DNA of 64,000 nucleotides from an uncultured Bacteroidales bacterium (GTDB lineage: Bacteria > Bacteroidota > Bacteroidia > Bacteroidales > UBA932), in NCBI GenBank assembly GCA_947168525.1, contig CAMVMG010000001.1, forward strand, positions 1 through 64,000, given 5' to 3'. This document shows positions 36,193 to 44,484 of the stretch, one piece after another; the stretch's first letter is position 1, and each line of letters opens with the position of its first letter. Made by a program: the position numbers and the translations under genes. Under the pieces are notes generated by a model. It did not search any database and was not told the origin of the DNA. It saw only the letters and a program-made list of their open reading frames with translations.

Positions 36193-36484
36193 GAAAGCGA
36201 TTTTTATTGTCTATAACCAGGCTTACAACCAGGAAATCGTAGAAATCCTGGAAGGGATGGGCCAGCGGGGCTACACCGTCTGGGAAGAGATCGGCGGCCG
36301 CGGTAGCGTGGACGGTGAGCCGCATCTGGGAAACCATGCCTGGCCCACCCAGAACCATGCCCTTATTACCGTGGTGGAGAACGACCTCGCCCCCCGCGTG
36401 ATGCAGGAACTGCGGAAAACCGATGCCGCCAACGAAAAACTAGGCCTTCGCGCGTATGTCCTCCCGGTAGAGGACGCATTATAA
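36191..36484 (+). CDS. PII-like small protein linked to RND efflux operon
   Basis: A 97-residue soluble protein, MKAIFIVYNQAYNQEIVEILEGMGQRGYTVWEEIGGRG, with alternating strands and helices and a central loop (GGRGSVDGEPHLGNHAWPTQNHAL) that resembles PII-like ferredoxin-fold proteins. In those families the loop binds a small ligand or metal; here the His residues in HLGNHAW and NHAL could bind a metal (inference). It directly follows the RND pump and so may sense pump substrate or tune expression. The exact family is uncertain. Confidence 0.65.
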   Translation: MKAIFIVYNQAYNQEIVEILEGMGQRGYTVWEEIGGRGSVDGEPHLGNHAWPTQNHALITVVENDLAPRVMQELRKTDAANEKLGLRAYVLPVEDAL

Positions 36485-36493
36485 AAAAATGAT

Positions 36494-36501
36494 TATATTT
36501 G
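36494..36501 (+). promoter_or_regulatory. TAnnTTTG promoter element for trxA
   Basis: TATATTTG, 24 nt before the trxA ATG at 36526 and just after the PII-like gene's stop. Confidence 0.6.
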
Positions 36502-36525
36502 TGGGAATCTTTAATTATAGAGACT

Positions 36526-36840
36526 ATGGCAAAGATTGCAACGAATACCAGTTTTGACGGCCTGCTGGAGAGCAGCAAGCTTGTCATCGCAGACTTCTGG
36601 GCCACCTGGTGCGGCCCCTGCCGTATGCTTTCTCCGCTTCTGGACGAAGTAGAGGAAGAGATGGCAGATAAGATCGAGGTGGTCAAGGTGAACGTGGACG
36701 ACGCAGATGAGGTAGCCGCCCGTTTCCGGATCATGAACATTCCCACCCTGCTGTTCTTCAAGGGCGGCCAGCTGGTGGATAAAACCGTGGGCGCTATGCC
36801 CAAAAATGTACTTGTAGAAAAAATTAACGCTAACCTGTAA
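36526..36840 (+). CDS. trxA: Thioredoxin
   Basis: Cytoplasmic disulfide reductase of 104 residues with the active site WATWCGPCRM (Cys pair at about residues 30 and 33), the buried aspartate in IADFWA and the cis-proline loop NIPTLLFFKGG. No signal peptide, so it is a true thioredoxin rather than an exported TlpA-like protein. An outer-membrane protein gene follows after 5 bp. Confidence 0.96.
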   Translation: MAKIATNTSFDGLLESSKLVIADFWATWCGPCRMLSPLLDEVEEEMADKIEVVKVNVDDADEVAARFRIMNIPTLLFFKGGQLVDKTVGAMPKNVLVEKINANL

Positions 36841-36845
36841 CAGTC

Positions 36846-37520
36846 ATGAAAAAGTTTTTGACAATGGTGGCCGTGCTGCTTGCTTCCGCCACTCTGGCCC
36901 ATGCCCAGTTCGGTGTCATCGGCGGTATCAATATTTCCGGTACCAAGCTGGATACCAAGAATATCTGGAACAACGCCAAAAATGTTACGCTCTATCACGT
37001 GGGTGTCGCCTATCAGATCGACATGGCCATGGGTTTCTCTGTGCAGCCCTCCCTCACCTATGAGATGAAGGGTGCCAACCTGGAGAGCACCACGTCTGTA
37101 GCCGGCTGGACCCTCGCCGACCTTGATATCAACACCAAATCCGGTTACCTGGAGCTGGGTGCCGCCCTGCAGTGGGGACCGGACCTGATTGTGGCCCGTC
37201 CTTTCGTGTTCCTGCAGCCGTATCTGGGATACCAGGTCGTGGCAAGGGACGTTTCCGCCGCATCTGCGCTGAACGGCGCCGTATCCACCAACCAGTCTGC
37301 CTATGAAGCGCTTAACGCTGCCAAGAGCAAACTGGAATATGGCTTCGGCATCGGTGCCGGCGTGGAGTTCCTCAAGCATCTCCAGCTCTCCGTCCAGTAT
37401 TTCAAGAACCTGGGCAACCTGTATAACGACCAGGGCGATCTCTCTTCCGTGGAGTGGGATGCCGTAAAGGACCTCAAGAGCTACGGCGGCGTAAAGGTGT
37501 CCCTGGGTATTTTCTTCTAG
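36846..37520 (+). CDS. Outer membrane beta-barrel (porin-like) protein
   Basis: A 224-residue exported protein with signal peptide MKKFLTMVAVLLASATLAHA, followed by alternating amphipathic strands (FGVIGGINISGTKL, FSVQPSLTYEMKG, SGYLELGAALQWG) and a terminal strand GGVKVSLGIFF ending in Phe, the usual C-terminal barrel signal. It resembles the small eight-stranded PF13568-type barrels of Bacteroidota. The substrate or role is unknown. Confidence 0.8.
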   Translation: MKKFLTMVAVLLASATLAHAQFGVIGGINISGTKLDTKNIWNNAKNVTLYHVGVAYQIDMAMGFSVQPSLTYEMKGANLESTTSVAGWTLADLDINTKSGYLELGAALQWGPDLIVARPFVFLQPYLGYQVVARDVSAASALNGAVSTNQSAYEALNAAKSKLEYGFGIGAGVEFLKHLQLSVQYFKNLGNLYNDQGDLSSVEWDAVKDLKSYGGVKVSLGIFF

Positions 37521-37521
37521 G

Positions 37522-38055
37522 ATGGAACAGAAGCAGGTCGTTATTTATTGCTCGGCTTCTTCTAAGATAGACCCGAAGTATAACCATGCAGCGCGTGAAC
37601 TTGTTCGCGCGCTGCATGCTTTGGGTTATTGTGTGGTTTCCGGCGGCGGAAAAGTGGGGACGATGGGAGCCATCACCAGCCTGTCCGTGGAACAGGGGGG
37701 CCGCCACGTGGCTGTCCTTCCCCGTTTTATGGAGGGGCTGGAGAACCCCGGCTTGTCGGAGGTGGTCTGGACCGAGAGCATGAGCGAACGCAAGGAGCGG
37801 ATGCGGGAAGGGACATGTGCCGCCATCGGCCTGCCCGGCGGGATCGGAACCCTGGACGAGTTCGTGGAAACCTTGGTCCTGCGCAAACTGGGCCGGTATC
37901 AGGGCGGGCTGTACCTGCTGAACCTGGACGGCTTTTACGACCCTTTTCTGGCCCTGCTGGACCATTTCGTTCGCACCGGCATGCTGGAGCCCGAAGACAG
38001 GGCCCTGGTGCAGGTGGCAAATACGGCAGAAGAACTGGCCGCCTGTTTTAAGTGA
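37522..38055 (+). CDS. LOG-family protein (TIGR00730, cytokinin riboside phosphate phosphoribohydrolase-like)
   Basis: A 177-residue Rossmann-like protein with the family motifs VVSGGGKVGTMGA, the conserved arginine in MSERKERM and LPGGIGTLDEF. Members of this family hydrolyse nucleoside 5'-monophosphates (especially N6-modified AMP) to base and ribose 5-phosphate; many were once called lysine decarboxylases. It starts 1 nt after the barrel gene and overlaps the next gene by 1 nt, but the three functions are not obviously linked. Confidence 0.85.
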   Translation: MEQKQVVIYCSASSKIDPKYNHAARELVRALHALGYCVVSGGGKVGTMGAITSLSVEQGGRHVAVLPRFMEGLENPGLSEVVWTESMSERKERMREGTCAAIGLPGGIGTLDEFVETLVLRKLGRYQGGLYLLNLDGFYDPFLALLDHFVRTGMLEPEDRALVQVANTAEELAACFK

Positions 38056-39035
38056 TGGATATCAAGGATATTGTACTGTACCTGAAACCCCAGTTAACGC
38101 GGGTGGAGGCGTGTATCAATACGTCTCTCAAGAGCGATATTCCCCTGCTGGACAGCACCAACCGTTCCCTTCGGGAAAACGGCGGAAAGATGATTCGTCC
38201 CGTGCTGGCCCTTCTGGCGGGGCAGGCTTGCGGCTCGCTTACGGAAGATTCCATCCGTTTTGCGGCGGCGGCGGAGCTCCTGCACAACGCCACCCTCCTG
38301 CACGACGACGTCGTGGACGGCGCCACTGAGCGCCGGGGCAAGCCCACCGTGGCGGCCCTGCTCAACGGCTCTGCTGCAGTCCTGATCGGCGATTTCTGGC
38401 TGGTGCGCTGTATGCAGGTCATCCTGGACTCGGCGCAGCATGGCAACCAGGTTATCCGCATTTTCGCCAAGACCCTGGCCGACCTGGCAGAGGGCGAACT
38501 CCTGCAGATGCAGAAAGCTGCCACCTGCGACACCACCCAGGCAGATTATATCCGGATCATTTACAACAAGACAGCCTCCCTGTTCGAGTCATCGGCCCTG
38601 TCGGTTGCCATTTCCGTCCATGCGGAGGATACGCTCCGGGACGCTGTTACGGCATATGCCCGCCATCTGGGCCTGGCGTTCCAGATCCGGGACGACATGT
38701 TGGACTATGAGTCCGACGATGCCCTGTTGGGCAAGCCGGTGGGGATCGACCTCAAAGAGCAGAAGATTACCCAGCCTCTGTTGTGCGCCCTGGAAATGGT
38801 GCCGGCGGAAGAGGCGGCCCGGGTAAGGAATCTGGTGGCCGGCATCCTGGACCATCCGGAGCTGGCAGAGGAGGTGCATGCCTTCGTCATCCGGCACAAT
38901 GGCTTTTCCCTGGCACGCCAAAAGTTGGACGAATACGTAGAAAAAGCTATTTCCTGCCTGGATCCCCTTCCGGAATCCATGGAAAAGCACTATCTTACAA
39001 AATTGGCCCGCTTTGTGGGCAATCGGGAGAAATAA
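38055..39035 (+). CDS. Polyprenyl (trans-isoprenyl) diphosphate synthase
   Basis: Builds all-trans prenyl diphosphate chains for menaquinone. The 326-residue product has the first aspartate-rich motif LLHDDVVDGATERRG and the second QIRDDMLDYESDD, and the early LRENGGKMIRPVLALL. A bulky residue pattern before the first motif sets chain length and cannot be judged by eye. The ATG at 38055 shares a base with the preceding stop codon; a GTG at 38052 would add one residue. It likely supplies the side chain used with MenG. Confidence 0.93.
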   Translation: MDIKDIVLYLKPQLTRVEACINTSLKSDIPLLDSTNRSLRENGGKMIRPVLALLAGQACGSLTEDSIRFAAAAELLHNATLLHDDVVDGATERRGKPTVAALLNGSAAVLIGDFWLVRCMQVILDSAQHGNQVIRIFAKTLADLAEGELLQMQKAATCDTTQADYIRIIYNKTASLFESSALSVAISVHAEDTLRDAVTAYARHLGLAFQIRDDMLDYESDDALLGKPVGIDLKEQKITQPLLCALEMVPAEEAARVRNLVAGILDHPELAEEVHAFVIRHNGFSLARQKLDEYVEKAISCLDPLPESMEKHYLTKLARFVGNREK

Positions 39036-39038
39036 CGG

Positions 39039-40019
39039 ATGAAAGTTTATGGGAATACAGAGCTTGCTGGCGTTCTGCACCGGATGGTGGAGAGCGGGCA
39101 TGTTCCGCACGCCCTGCTGTTGCACGAGGACGACGGCGGGGGCGCATTCCCCGTGGTCCTAAACTTTCTGGAAGAGCTCTATGGCGGCGCTCCGCGCGTG
39201 CAGAAACTCATCCATCCGGACATCCATTTTGTCTTTCCCGTAGCAGGTGGGGACAAAGCGGTTTCCCTGCAGTTCATCGTGCCTTTCCGCGCCCTGCTGC
39301 AGGAAAATCCCTATTTTTACGAGAACGAGCTTTATGCGGCGATCGGCATCGAGGGCAAACAGAGCAATATCTCTGTCAATGAGGCCCGCTCCATCCTGGA
39401 TACGCTCTCGCTCTCGGCCGTAGAGGGCGGCTACCGGAGCGTCGTGCTGTATCTGCCGGAAAAGCTGAACATGCAGGCGGCCAATGCGCTGCTGAAGATG
39501 GTGGAGGAGCCGCCGGAGAAAACCCTCTTTGTTATGGTCACCCATGCCCCGGAAAAGGTGCTCCAGACCATTTCTTCCCGTTGCCTGCACCTGCGGGTGC
39601 AGCCACTGTCAGACCAGGACCGGCAGGTGGTGCATGCGGCCGAGGCCGCCGAGAATGTGGTGCTGCGGGATTTGTTCCACGACTTGTTGGAGTCCCTGCT
39701 GGCCAAAGACCTTCTGGGAGCGCTGGAAACAGGGGAGGCACTCTCTTCCCTGGAGTCCCGGGAGCGTCAGAAGGCTTTCTGCCAGGAAGCCTCCAAGGGG
39801 CTGCGGACCATTTTCCTGATTCAGCAGAAAATGCCTGGGCTTGCCCGTGTCCGTTCCGGAGATACGGAGTTTTTCCAGCGGATGGCCGCATCCTTCAAGC
39901 CTGCTTTCCCGCGGCTGGCGCTCGGCTGCCTGGAAAAGGCGCAACAGCTCATCGAGCGCAATGTGAACCAGAAAATCCTGTTCGCCGATCTGGTGAACCA
40001 ACTATATATACGCGTGTAA
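39039..40019 (+). CDS. holB: DNA polymerase III subunit delta'
   Basis: Clamp-loader subunit of 326 residues. It shows the AAA+-derived delta' layout: HALLLHEDDGGG in place of a working P-loop, SNISVNEARSILDTLSLSAVEGGYRSVVLYLPEKLNMQAANALLKMVEEPPE (the sensor/SRC region in pieces), and ISSRCLHLRVQPLS. The SRC motif (SSRC) marks a clamp-loader arginine finger. It is followed 1 nt later by ricT, the usual arrangement in Bacteroidota and Firmicutes. Confidence 0.93.
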   Translation: MKVYGNTELAGVLHRMVESGHVPHALLLHEDDGGGAFPVVLNFLEELYGGAPRVQKLIHPDIHFVFPVAGGDKAVSLQFIVPFRALLQENPYFYENELYAAIGIEGKQSNISVNEARSILDTLSLSAVEGGYRSVVLYLPEKLNMQAANALLKMVEEPPEKTLFVMVTHAPEKVLQTISSRCLHLRVQPLSDQDRQVVHAAEAAENVVLRDLFHDLLESLLAKDLLGALETGEALSSLESRERQKAFCQEASKGLRTIFLIQQKMPGLARVRSGDTEFFQRMAASFKPAFPRLALGCLEKAQQLIERNVNQKILFADLVNQLYIRV

Positions 40020-40020
40020 T

Positions 40021-41169
40021 ATGGACCTGAACAACGAATCCATCCAGTTCGACTGCTTCCGGGGGTGTACGGTAATTACCGATGAAAAAACCGGGGAGCG
40101 GGACATCAAATACCGGCAGGGCTGCTGCAAGCTGGAAGTGTACAATTATCTGAAGGGGATCGGCCAGGAGCAGTTCAACGCTTATTTCGAGGTGCGCTTC
40201 AAGAATACCCGGAAGGGTTTTTACGAGAACGCATCGGGCCAGAGCATCAAAACCGGAGATCTGGTTGTGGTGGAGGCCGCTACGGGCCATGACCTGGGCA
40301 TCGTTACCCTGGAAGGACCCATCGTGGGCCGGCAGATGAAATGCCGGGGGGTGGATCCCGCCGTGACCGAAATCCGGAAAATATACCGCAAGGCCCGTCC
40401 CTTCGACATTGAGCGCTGGCAGGAGGCCATTGCCCGGGAACAGGAAACCATGATCCGTGCCCGTGTGCTGGCGGCCAACCTGGGTCTGGAAATGAAGATC
40501 GGCGATGTGGAATTCCAGGGAGACGGCACCAAGGCTATCTTCTACTATATTGCCGATGGCCGTGTGGATTTCCGCCAGCTTATCAAGGATTTCGCGGAAG
40601 AATTCCATATTCGTGTGGAGATGAAGCAGATCGGTGCCCGGCAGGAAGCCGGCCTGATTGGCGGACTGGGCGTGTGCGGACGGGAACTCTGCTGCGCCAA
40701 TTACATCACCGAGTTCAAGTCCATCACCACATCGGCCGCACGTACGCAGGACCTGTCGCTGAACCCGCAGAAGTTGGCCGGGCAATGCGGCAAGCTGAAA
40801 TGCTGCCTGAATTACGAGGTGGCGGCTTATCTGGATGCCCATTCCCGCATCCCCAAGGTGGTGGAACCCCTGGAGCTGGAAGACGGCCAGGCCTGGCTGG
40901 TGAAAACGGACATCCTGGCAGAAACCCTCTATTTCTCTTACGAGAAAGGTTCGCTGGCACAGCTGTTTCCGCTGTCCTCGGCCGAGGTCCGGGAGATTCA
41001 GGAGATGAATCGCCGGGGAGAAAAACCGTCCACGCTCCGCCAGGAAGATGTCTCCATGCCGGAGTTCATATCGGCCGTGGGAGACGACGCCATCAACCGC
41101 TTCGACCCTGAAAAACGCCGCAAGCGGCGCAAGAACAAGGCGCATGGCAAAAGACAGGTACAGAAATGA
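40021..41169 (+). CDS. ricT: RicT/PSP1-domain protein
   Basis: A 382-residue cytoplasmic protein with a central PSP1 domain (GDLVVVEAATGHDLGIVTLEGP...) and conserved cysteines in GLGVCGRELCCANY and GQCGKLKCCLNYE. In Bacillus, RicT (YaaT) forms a Fe-S-containing complex with RicA and RicF that affects RNase Y and RNA processing; the partners are not in this window. The basic tail after about residue 360 (KRRKRRKNKAHGKRQ) may bind RNA. It overlaps gldH by 4 nt. Confidence 0.9.
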   Translation: MDLNNESIQFDCFRGCTVITDEKTGERDIKYRQGCCKLEVYNYLKGIGQEQFNAYFEVRFKNTRKGFYENASGQSIKTGDLVVVEAATGHDLGIVTLEGPIVGRQMKCRGVDPAVTEIRKIYRKARPFDIERWQEAIAREQETMIRARVLAANLGLEMKIGDVEFQGDGTKAIFYYIADGRVDFRQLIKDFAEEFHIRVEMKQIGARQEAGLIGGLGVCGRELCCANYITEFKSITTSAARTQDLSLNPQKLAGQCGKLKCCLNYEVAAYLDAHSRIPKVVEPLELEDGQAWLVKTDILAETLYFSYEKGSLAQLFPLSSAEVREIQEMNRRGEKPSTLRQEDVSMPEFISAVGDDAINRFDPEKRRKRRKNKAHGKRQVQK

Positions 41170-41600
41170 TGCGTATTCCCCTCATCCTTGTCCTGCTGCT
41201 TCTGGCATCTTCCTGCCGTGAGCCTTTTTCCGTGGAGCGTTTCATCCCCGCTCCCGGTCCCTACGAGTTTACGGTGGACATGTCGGACAGCACAGTCGCA
41301 TACGATCTCTCCTTCTATACCCGCCTGGACGGATACCCCGCCCGGCTGCAGGAGGTGAAGGAACTGCCCCTGAGGCTCACCTGGACGTCCCCCTCCGACT
41401 CGGTGTTCACCGAGAATGTATATCTGCCGCTGGAAGGGCGTTCTTCCCTGTTCTCCCGTCAGGTGCTTCAGCCTTACCGCAAAGGGGCGCGTCCTTACCA
41501 GAACGGGGTGTGGACACTGACGGTGGCTATTCCCTTTTCTGACGGTCGCGAGGTACTGCGAGGGCTGGGACTCGTGGTCTCGCAAAGGCTTGATCGATAA
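41166..41600 (+). CDS. gldH: Gliding-motility-type lipoprotein GldH
   Basis: A 144-residue exported lipoprotein (lipobox LASSC at about residue 17) of the GldH family; the block DLSFYTRLDGYPARL and the C-terminal PFSDGREVLRGLGLVV are typical. GldH is needed for gliding in Flavobacterium but is widespread in non-gliding Bacteroidales, where its role is unknown. The pairing with ricT is conserved in the phylum. A second in-frame ATG three bases on is an alternative start. Confidence 0.85.
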   Translation: MMRIPLILVLLLLASSCREPFSVERFIPAPGPYEFTVDMSDSTVAYDLSFYTRLDGYPARLQEVKELPLRLTWTSPSDSVFTENVYLPLEGRSSLFSRQVLQPYRKGARPYQNGVWTLTVAIPFSDGREVLRGLGLVVSQRLDR

Positions 41601-41633
41601 GTTTTTACGCAAAGCATCGTAAAACAGGCGTTT

Positions 41634-42455
41634 ATGGGACATGGAAAGCTGAAGAAATTTGCCGAGAACGAGACGTTCCGCTGCCTTTTGCAGCCGGATG
41701 CGTCGGCCGTGCTGGATAAAGAGCCCGGCTCCCGGGAACTGCGCCTGAAAGACCATGCCATCAAGGGCCGATGGGGGAGCGACATGTTCGGCAATGACCA
41801 TCCCATCGTGCTGGAACTGGGCTGCGGCAAGGGTGACTACACCATCGCCCTGGCCCTCAGGCATCCGGAGATGAATTATATCGGTGTGGATATCAAGGGC
41901 GCCCGCCTCTGGAAAGGGGCCAAATACGCCACGGAGCAGGCGCTGCCCAACGTGGCTTTCCTGCGTACCCGCATCGAGTTCATCGAGGCGTTCTTCGGCC
42001 CGGGGGAGGTCTCCGAAATCTGGCTTACTTTCTCGGATCCGCAGCTGCACGGCAGCGAGAATTCCCGCCTGTCCTCGCCGCTGTTCCTGGAGCGCTACCG
42101 GAAGTTCCTGCGCCCCGGCGGCATGGTGCATCTCAAGACCGACTCCCGCTACCTGTACGAATACACCAGCGCCGTCTGCCGGGCGAATAAACTGCAGGTA
42201 ATAGCTTCAGGTACTGATATTTATAGAGATGGAATACAATCGTTTTCTTCCCTCTCTACCGACGAAATTACCGAAATCCAGACTTTTTACGAGAAGATGT
42301 TCCTGGAGATGGGACTGTCCATCACCTACCTGGCCTTCACCATCGACCATGACGGCCCGTATGCCTTCCCCGGGGATGCCTTCGACCACGACTACTGGCT
42401 GGAGGCCGAAGGTCCCCGCCGCAGCTTCTCCCATCAACCCGCCCGTAAGGCTTAG
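41634..42455 (+). CDS. trmB: tRNA (guanine-N7)-methyltransferase
   Basis: Forms m7G46 in the variable loop of tRNAs. The 273-residue product has motif I IVLELGCGKGDYTIALA, the GVDIKGARLWKGAKYA segment, RTRIEFIEAFF and the substrate motif LTFSDPQLHGSENSRLSSP, a Bacteroidota variant of the FPDPWPKxxHxxRR motif. It is longer than E. coli TrmB because of N- and C-terminal extensions. It sits 33 bp after gldH. Confidence 0.92.
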   Translation: MGHGKLKKFAENETFRCLLQPDASAVLDKEPGSRELRLKDHAIKGRWGSDMFGNDHPIVLELGCGKGDYTIALALRHPEMNYIGVDIKGARLWKGAKYATEQALPNVAFLRTRIEFIEAFFGPGEVSEIWLTFSDPQLHGSENSRLSSPLFLERYRKFLRPGGMVHLKTDSRYLYEYTSAVCRANKLQVIASGTDIYRDGIQSFSSLSTDEITEIQTFYEKMFLEMGLSITYLAFTIDHDGPYAFPGDAFDHDYWLEAEGPRRSFSHQPARKA

Positions 42456-42512
42456 GCCGGAAAAAAGACCGAAATCCCGGCGGAATGACTTTCCGGGAAC
42501 GGGAAATATTGT

Positions 42513-42520
42513 TATATTTG
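42513..42520 (+). promoter_or_regulatory. TAnnTTTG promoter element for the MerR gene
   Basis: TATATTTG, 7 nt before the ATG at 42528, with TTTC at 42490-42493 (19-bp spacer). A nearly leaderless transcript is predicted. Confidence 0.65.
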
Positions 42521-42527
42521 TAGGACT

Positions 42528-42845
42528 ATGGCCAAATTGATATACACAATGGGCGAGGTAGCTCAACTGCTGGGTGAAAACACCTCAGCAGTACGCTACT
42601 GGAGCAATTATTTCGACAAGTTCATCAAGCCGGACCGGAATGCCAAAGGTAACCGCCTGTACCATCCGGAAGACGTGGAAACGCTGCAGCAGATTCAGTT
42701 CCTGGTCAAGAAGCAGGGGCTCACCCTGGAGGGTGCCGCCCTTCGCTTGCAGCAGGACCGCCGTTCCGTGGAAAAACAGGTGAAGGCGCTCACGATCCTG
42801 AAGGAAATCCAGGCACAGCTCAAAGCCGTGAGGAAGGCGCTATGA
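42528..42845 (+). CDS. MerR-family small transcription regulator
   Basis: A 105-residue winged-helix protein: helix-turn-helix YTMGEVAQLLGENTSAVRYW and the wing with NAKGNRLYHPEDVETL, then one long helix for dimerisation (VEKQVKALTILKEIQAQLKAV). There is no effector domain, so it probably responds to no small ligand of the classical MerR type. It overlaps nif3 by 4 nt; such a MerR-Nif3-zinc ribbon string is common in Bacteroidota. Confidence 0.9.
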   Translation: MAKLIYTMGEVAQLLGENTSAVRYWSNYFDKFIKPDRNAKGNRLYHPEDVETLQQIQFLVKKQGLTLEGAALRLQQDRRSVEKQVKALTILKEIQAQLKAVRKAL

Positions 42846-43621
42846 AGGTAAAAGACATTACACAGGCCCTGGAGGCCTTCGCCCCGCTTTGCATCCAGGA
42901 AAGCTGGGACAATAGCGGGCTTCTCATCGGCTCCGGGGAGAATCCCGTGCACGGTGTGCTGGTGGGGTTCGACTGCACGCCGGAGCTCATCGACGAGGCA
43001 GTGGAAACTGGTTGTGACATGGTTGTGACCCACCATCCGCTCATTTTCAAGGGCATCCGCCATATCAACGCGGAAGATCCAGTGGGCGCGGCGGTGATGA
43101 AAGCTGTCCGGGCGGGCGTGGCCGTCTATGCCGCCCATACCACGGCGGATAAAGTGGCCAGGGGTGTGAGCGGTGCCATGGCGGAGCGGCTGGGGCTCAG
43201 GGACGTGGAATTCCTGGAGCCGGGTCCGGAAGGCTATGGACTGGGCTGTGTGGGCAATTGGGACAGGCCGATGACCGGAGCGGAGGCGCTCTCTTTTGTG
43301 AAAGAGCGTTTCGGGCTGCAGCTCATCCGCTGCTCCAAGCCCCTGGAAACCCTCATCAGCCGGGTGGCGCTTCTCGGGGGCAGCGGCGGGTCGGAGACGA
43401 GCCTTGCCATCGGTGCGGGGGCCCAGTTGTATATCACGGCGGATGTCTCCTACCACAATTTCTTCACCCCGGAAGGATTCATGATCATGGACATCGGCCA
43501 TTTTGAGAGCGAAGTGGAGATTGTGGATATTTTTCTCTCTGAGATACGGAAAAAATTTCCTACCTTTGCAAGTTACAAAAGCAACAGGCTGGGCAGGAGC
43601 AACCCTGTCCACTACTTTTGA
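42842..43621 (+). CDS. Nif3-like dinuclear metal-centre protein
   Basis: A 259-residue protein of the NIF3/YbgI family, which forms a toroidal hexamer with a two-metal site. Metal ligands are in MVVTHHPLIFKGIR, AAHTTADKV and the later GHFESEVEIVDIFL (His and Glu). The long PII-like insertion found in some family members is absent, so this is the short form. The function is not settled; GTP cyclohydrolase 1 type 2 is an annotation carried over from a few studied members. Confidence 0.9.
   Translation: MKVKDITQALEAFAPLCIQESWDNSGLLIGSGENPVHGVLVGFDCTPELIDEAVETGCDMVVTHHPLIFKGIRHINAEDPVGAAVMKAVRAGVAVYAAHTTADKVARGVSGAMAERLGLRDVEFLEPGPEGYGLGCVGNWDRPMTGAEALSFVKERFGLQLIRCSKPLETLISRVALLGGSGGSETSLAIGAGAQLYITADVSYHNFFTPEGFMIMDIGHFESEVEIVDIFLSEIRKKFPTFASYKSNRLGRSNPVHYF
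43561..43568 (+). promoter_or_regulatory. Possible internal promoter for zinc-ribbon gene
   Basis: TACCTTTG inside the end of nif3, 83 nt before the next ATG. It matches the consensus but could be coding coincidence. Confidence 0.35.
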
Positions 43622-43651
43622 TTGTAAAATATAAATCGATTTATAATATTT

Positions 43652-44473
43652 ATGGCTAGCAAGAAAACTACCGCCGCCAAGAAAGTGGAGGCCCCGATCG
43701 ACAACAGGGAGACTTTTGTTTCCCTGCAGAAGAATTTCGCCGATTCCGACATGCCCGTAGAGGAAAAACTCAAAACCCTGTATGAGCTGCAGGCAGCGGA
43801 TTCCGAGATTGACAAGATCATCCAGCTCCGCGGAGAACTTCCCTCGGAAGTGGCGGCCCTGGAAGACGAAATTGCCAACCTGAAAGAGCGCAGCGCGGCC
43901 ATCTCCGCCACCATGGACCAGATGAACCGGAACATCGCAGATGCCAAACTCGCCATTGCAGAGCATGAAAGCACCATCGAGAAGTACCAGCGCCAGCTGG
44001 AGAGTATCTCCAACTCCCGTGAGTACGATTCTCTGAACAAGGAGATCGAAAACCAGGAGCTGCTCCGCCAGATTGAGGAGAAGAAGATTGTGGATACCCG
44101 CGCAGAGATCGGTGCCTTGAAGGCCCAGTCGGAGGATATCAAAGACCGCCTTTCCATCCGTAACGACGACCTCAAAGCCAAGAAGGAAGAACTGGACGCC
44201 ATCGTGGAGTCCACCGCCAAGGAAGAGGCCGTGCTCCAGAAGCGCCGCGACGAATGTGCCGCCAAGATCGACGCCCGTACCATGAGCGCCTATGAGCGTA
44301 TCCGCGCCAGCGTGCACAACCACCTGGCCGTGGTGGGCATTTACAACGGAGACTCCTGCGGAGGCTGCTTCAACACCATTACCCCGCAGCGCCGCGTAGA
44401 GATTGCCTCCAACCGCAAGCTCATCATCTGCGAGCATTGCGGCCGCATTATCATCAACCCTGAGTTTGAATAG
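43652..44473 (+). CDS. Coiled-coil protein with C-terminal zinc ribbon (CT398-like, C4-type)
   Basis: A 273-residue protein with a long helical hairpin (residues about 45-225, heptad-like LPSEVAALEDEIANLKERSAAI) and a C-terminal zinc ribbon with two CxxC pairs, CGGC and CEHC, around the strand IASNRKLI. Proteins of this C4-zinc-ribbon family have been proposed to act as adaptors for RNA or for flagellar/sigma factors; no confident function can be given here. It is linked with nif3, as is usual in this phylum. Confidence 0.85.
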   Translation: MASKKTTAAKKVEAPIDNRETFVSLQKNFADSDMPVEEKLKTLYELQAADSEIDKIIQLRGELPSEVAALEDEIANLKERSAAISATMDQMNRNIADAKLAIAEHESTIEKYQRQLESISNSREYDSLNKEIENQELLRQIEEKKIVDTRAEIGALKAQSEDIKDRLSIRNDDLKAKKEELDAIVESTAKEEAVLQKRRDECAAKIDARTMSAYERIRASVHNHLAVVGIYNGDSCGGCFNTITPQRRVEIASNRKLIICEHCGRIIINPEFE

Positions 44474-44484
44474 CCTTTGGCCCT

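Noticed and set aside
37585..37618. Near-perfect 34-nt dyad (CATGCAGCGCG...CGCGCTGCATG) in the LOG-family gene
   Set aside because: The encoded NHAARELVRALHALG helix is what the family has at this place, so the dyad is probably a coincidence of Ala/Arg/Leu codons.
41603..41624. Small hairpin TTTTACG...CGTAAAA between gldH and trmB
   Set aside because: Seven weak base pairs and no T run; not enough for a terminator call.
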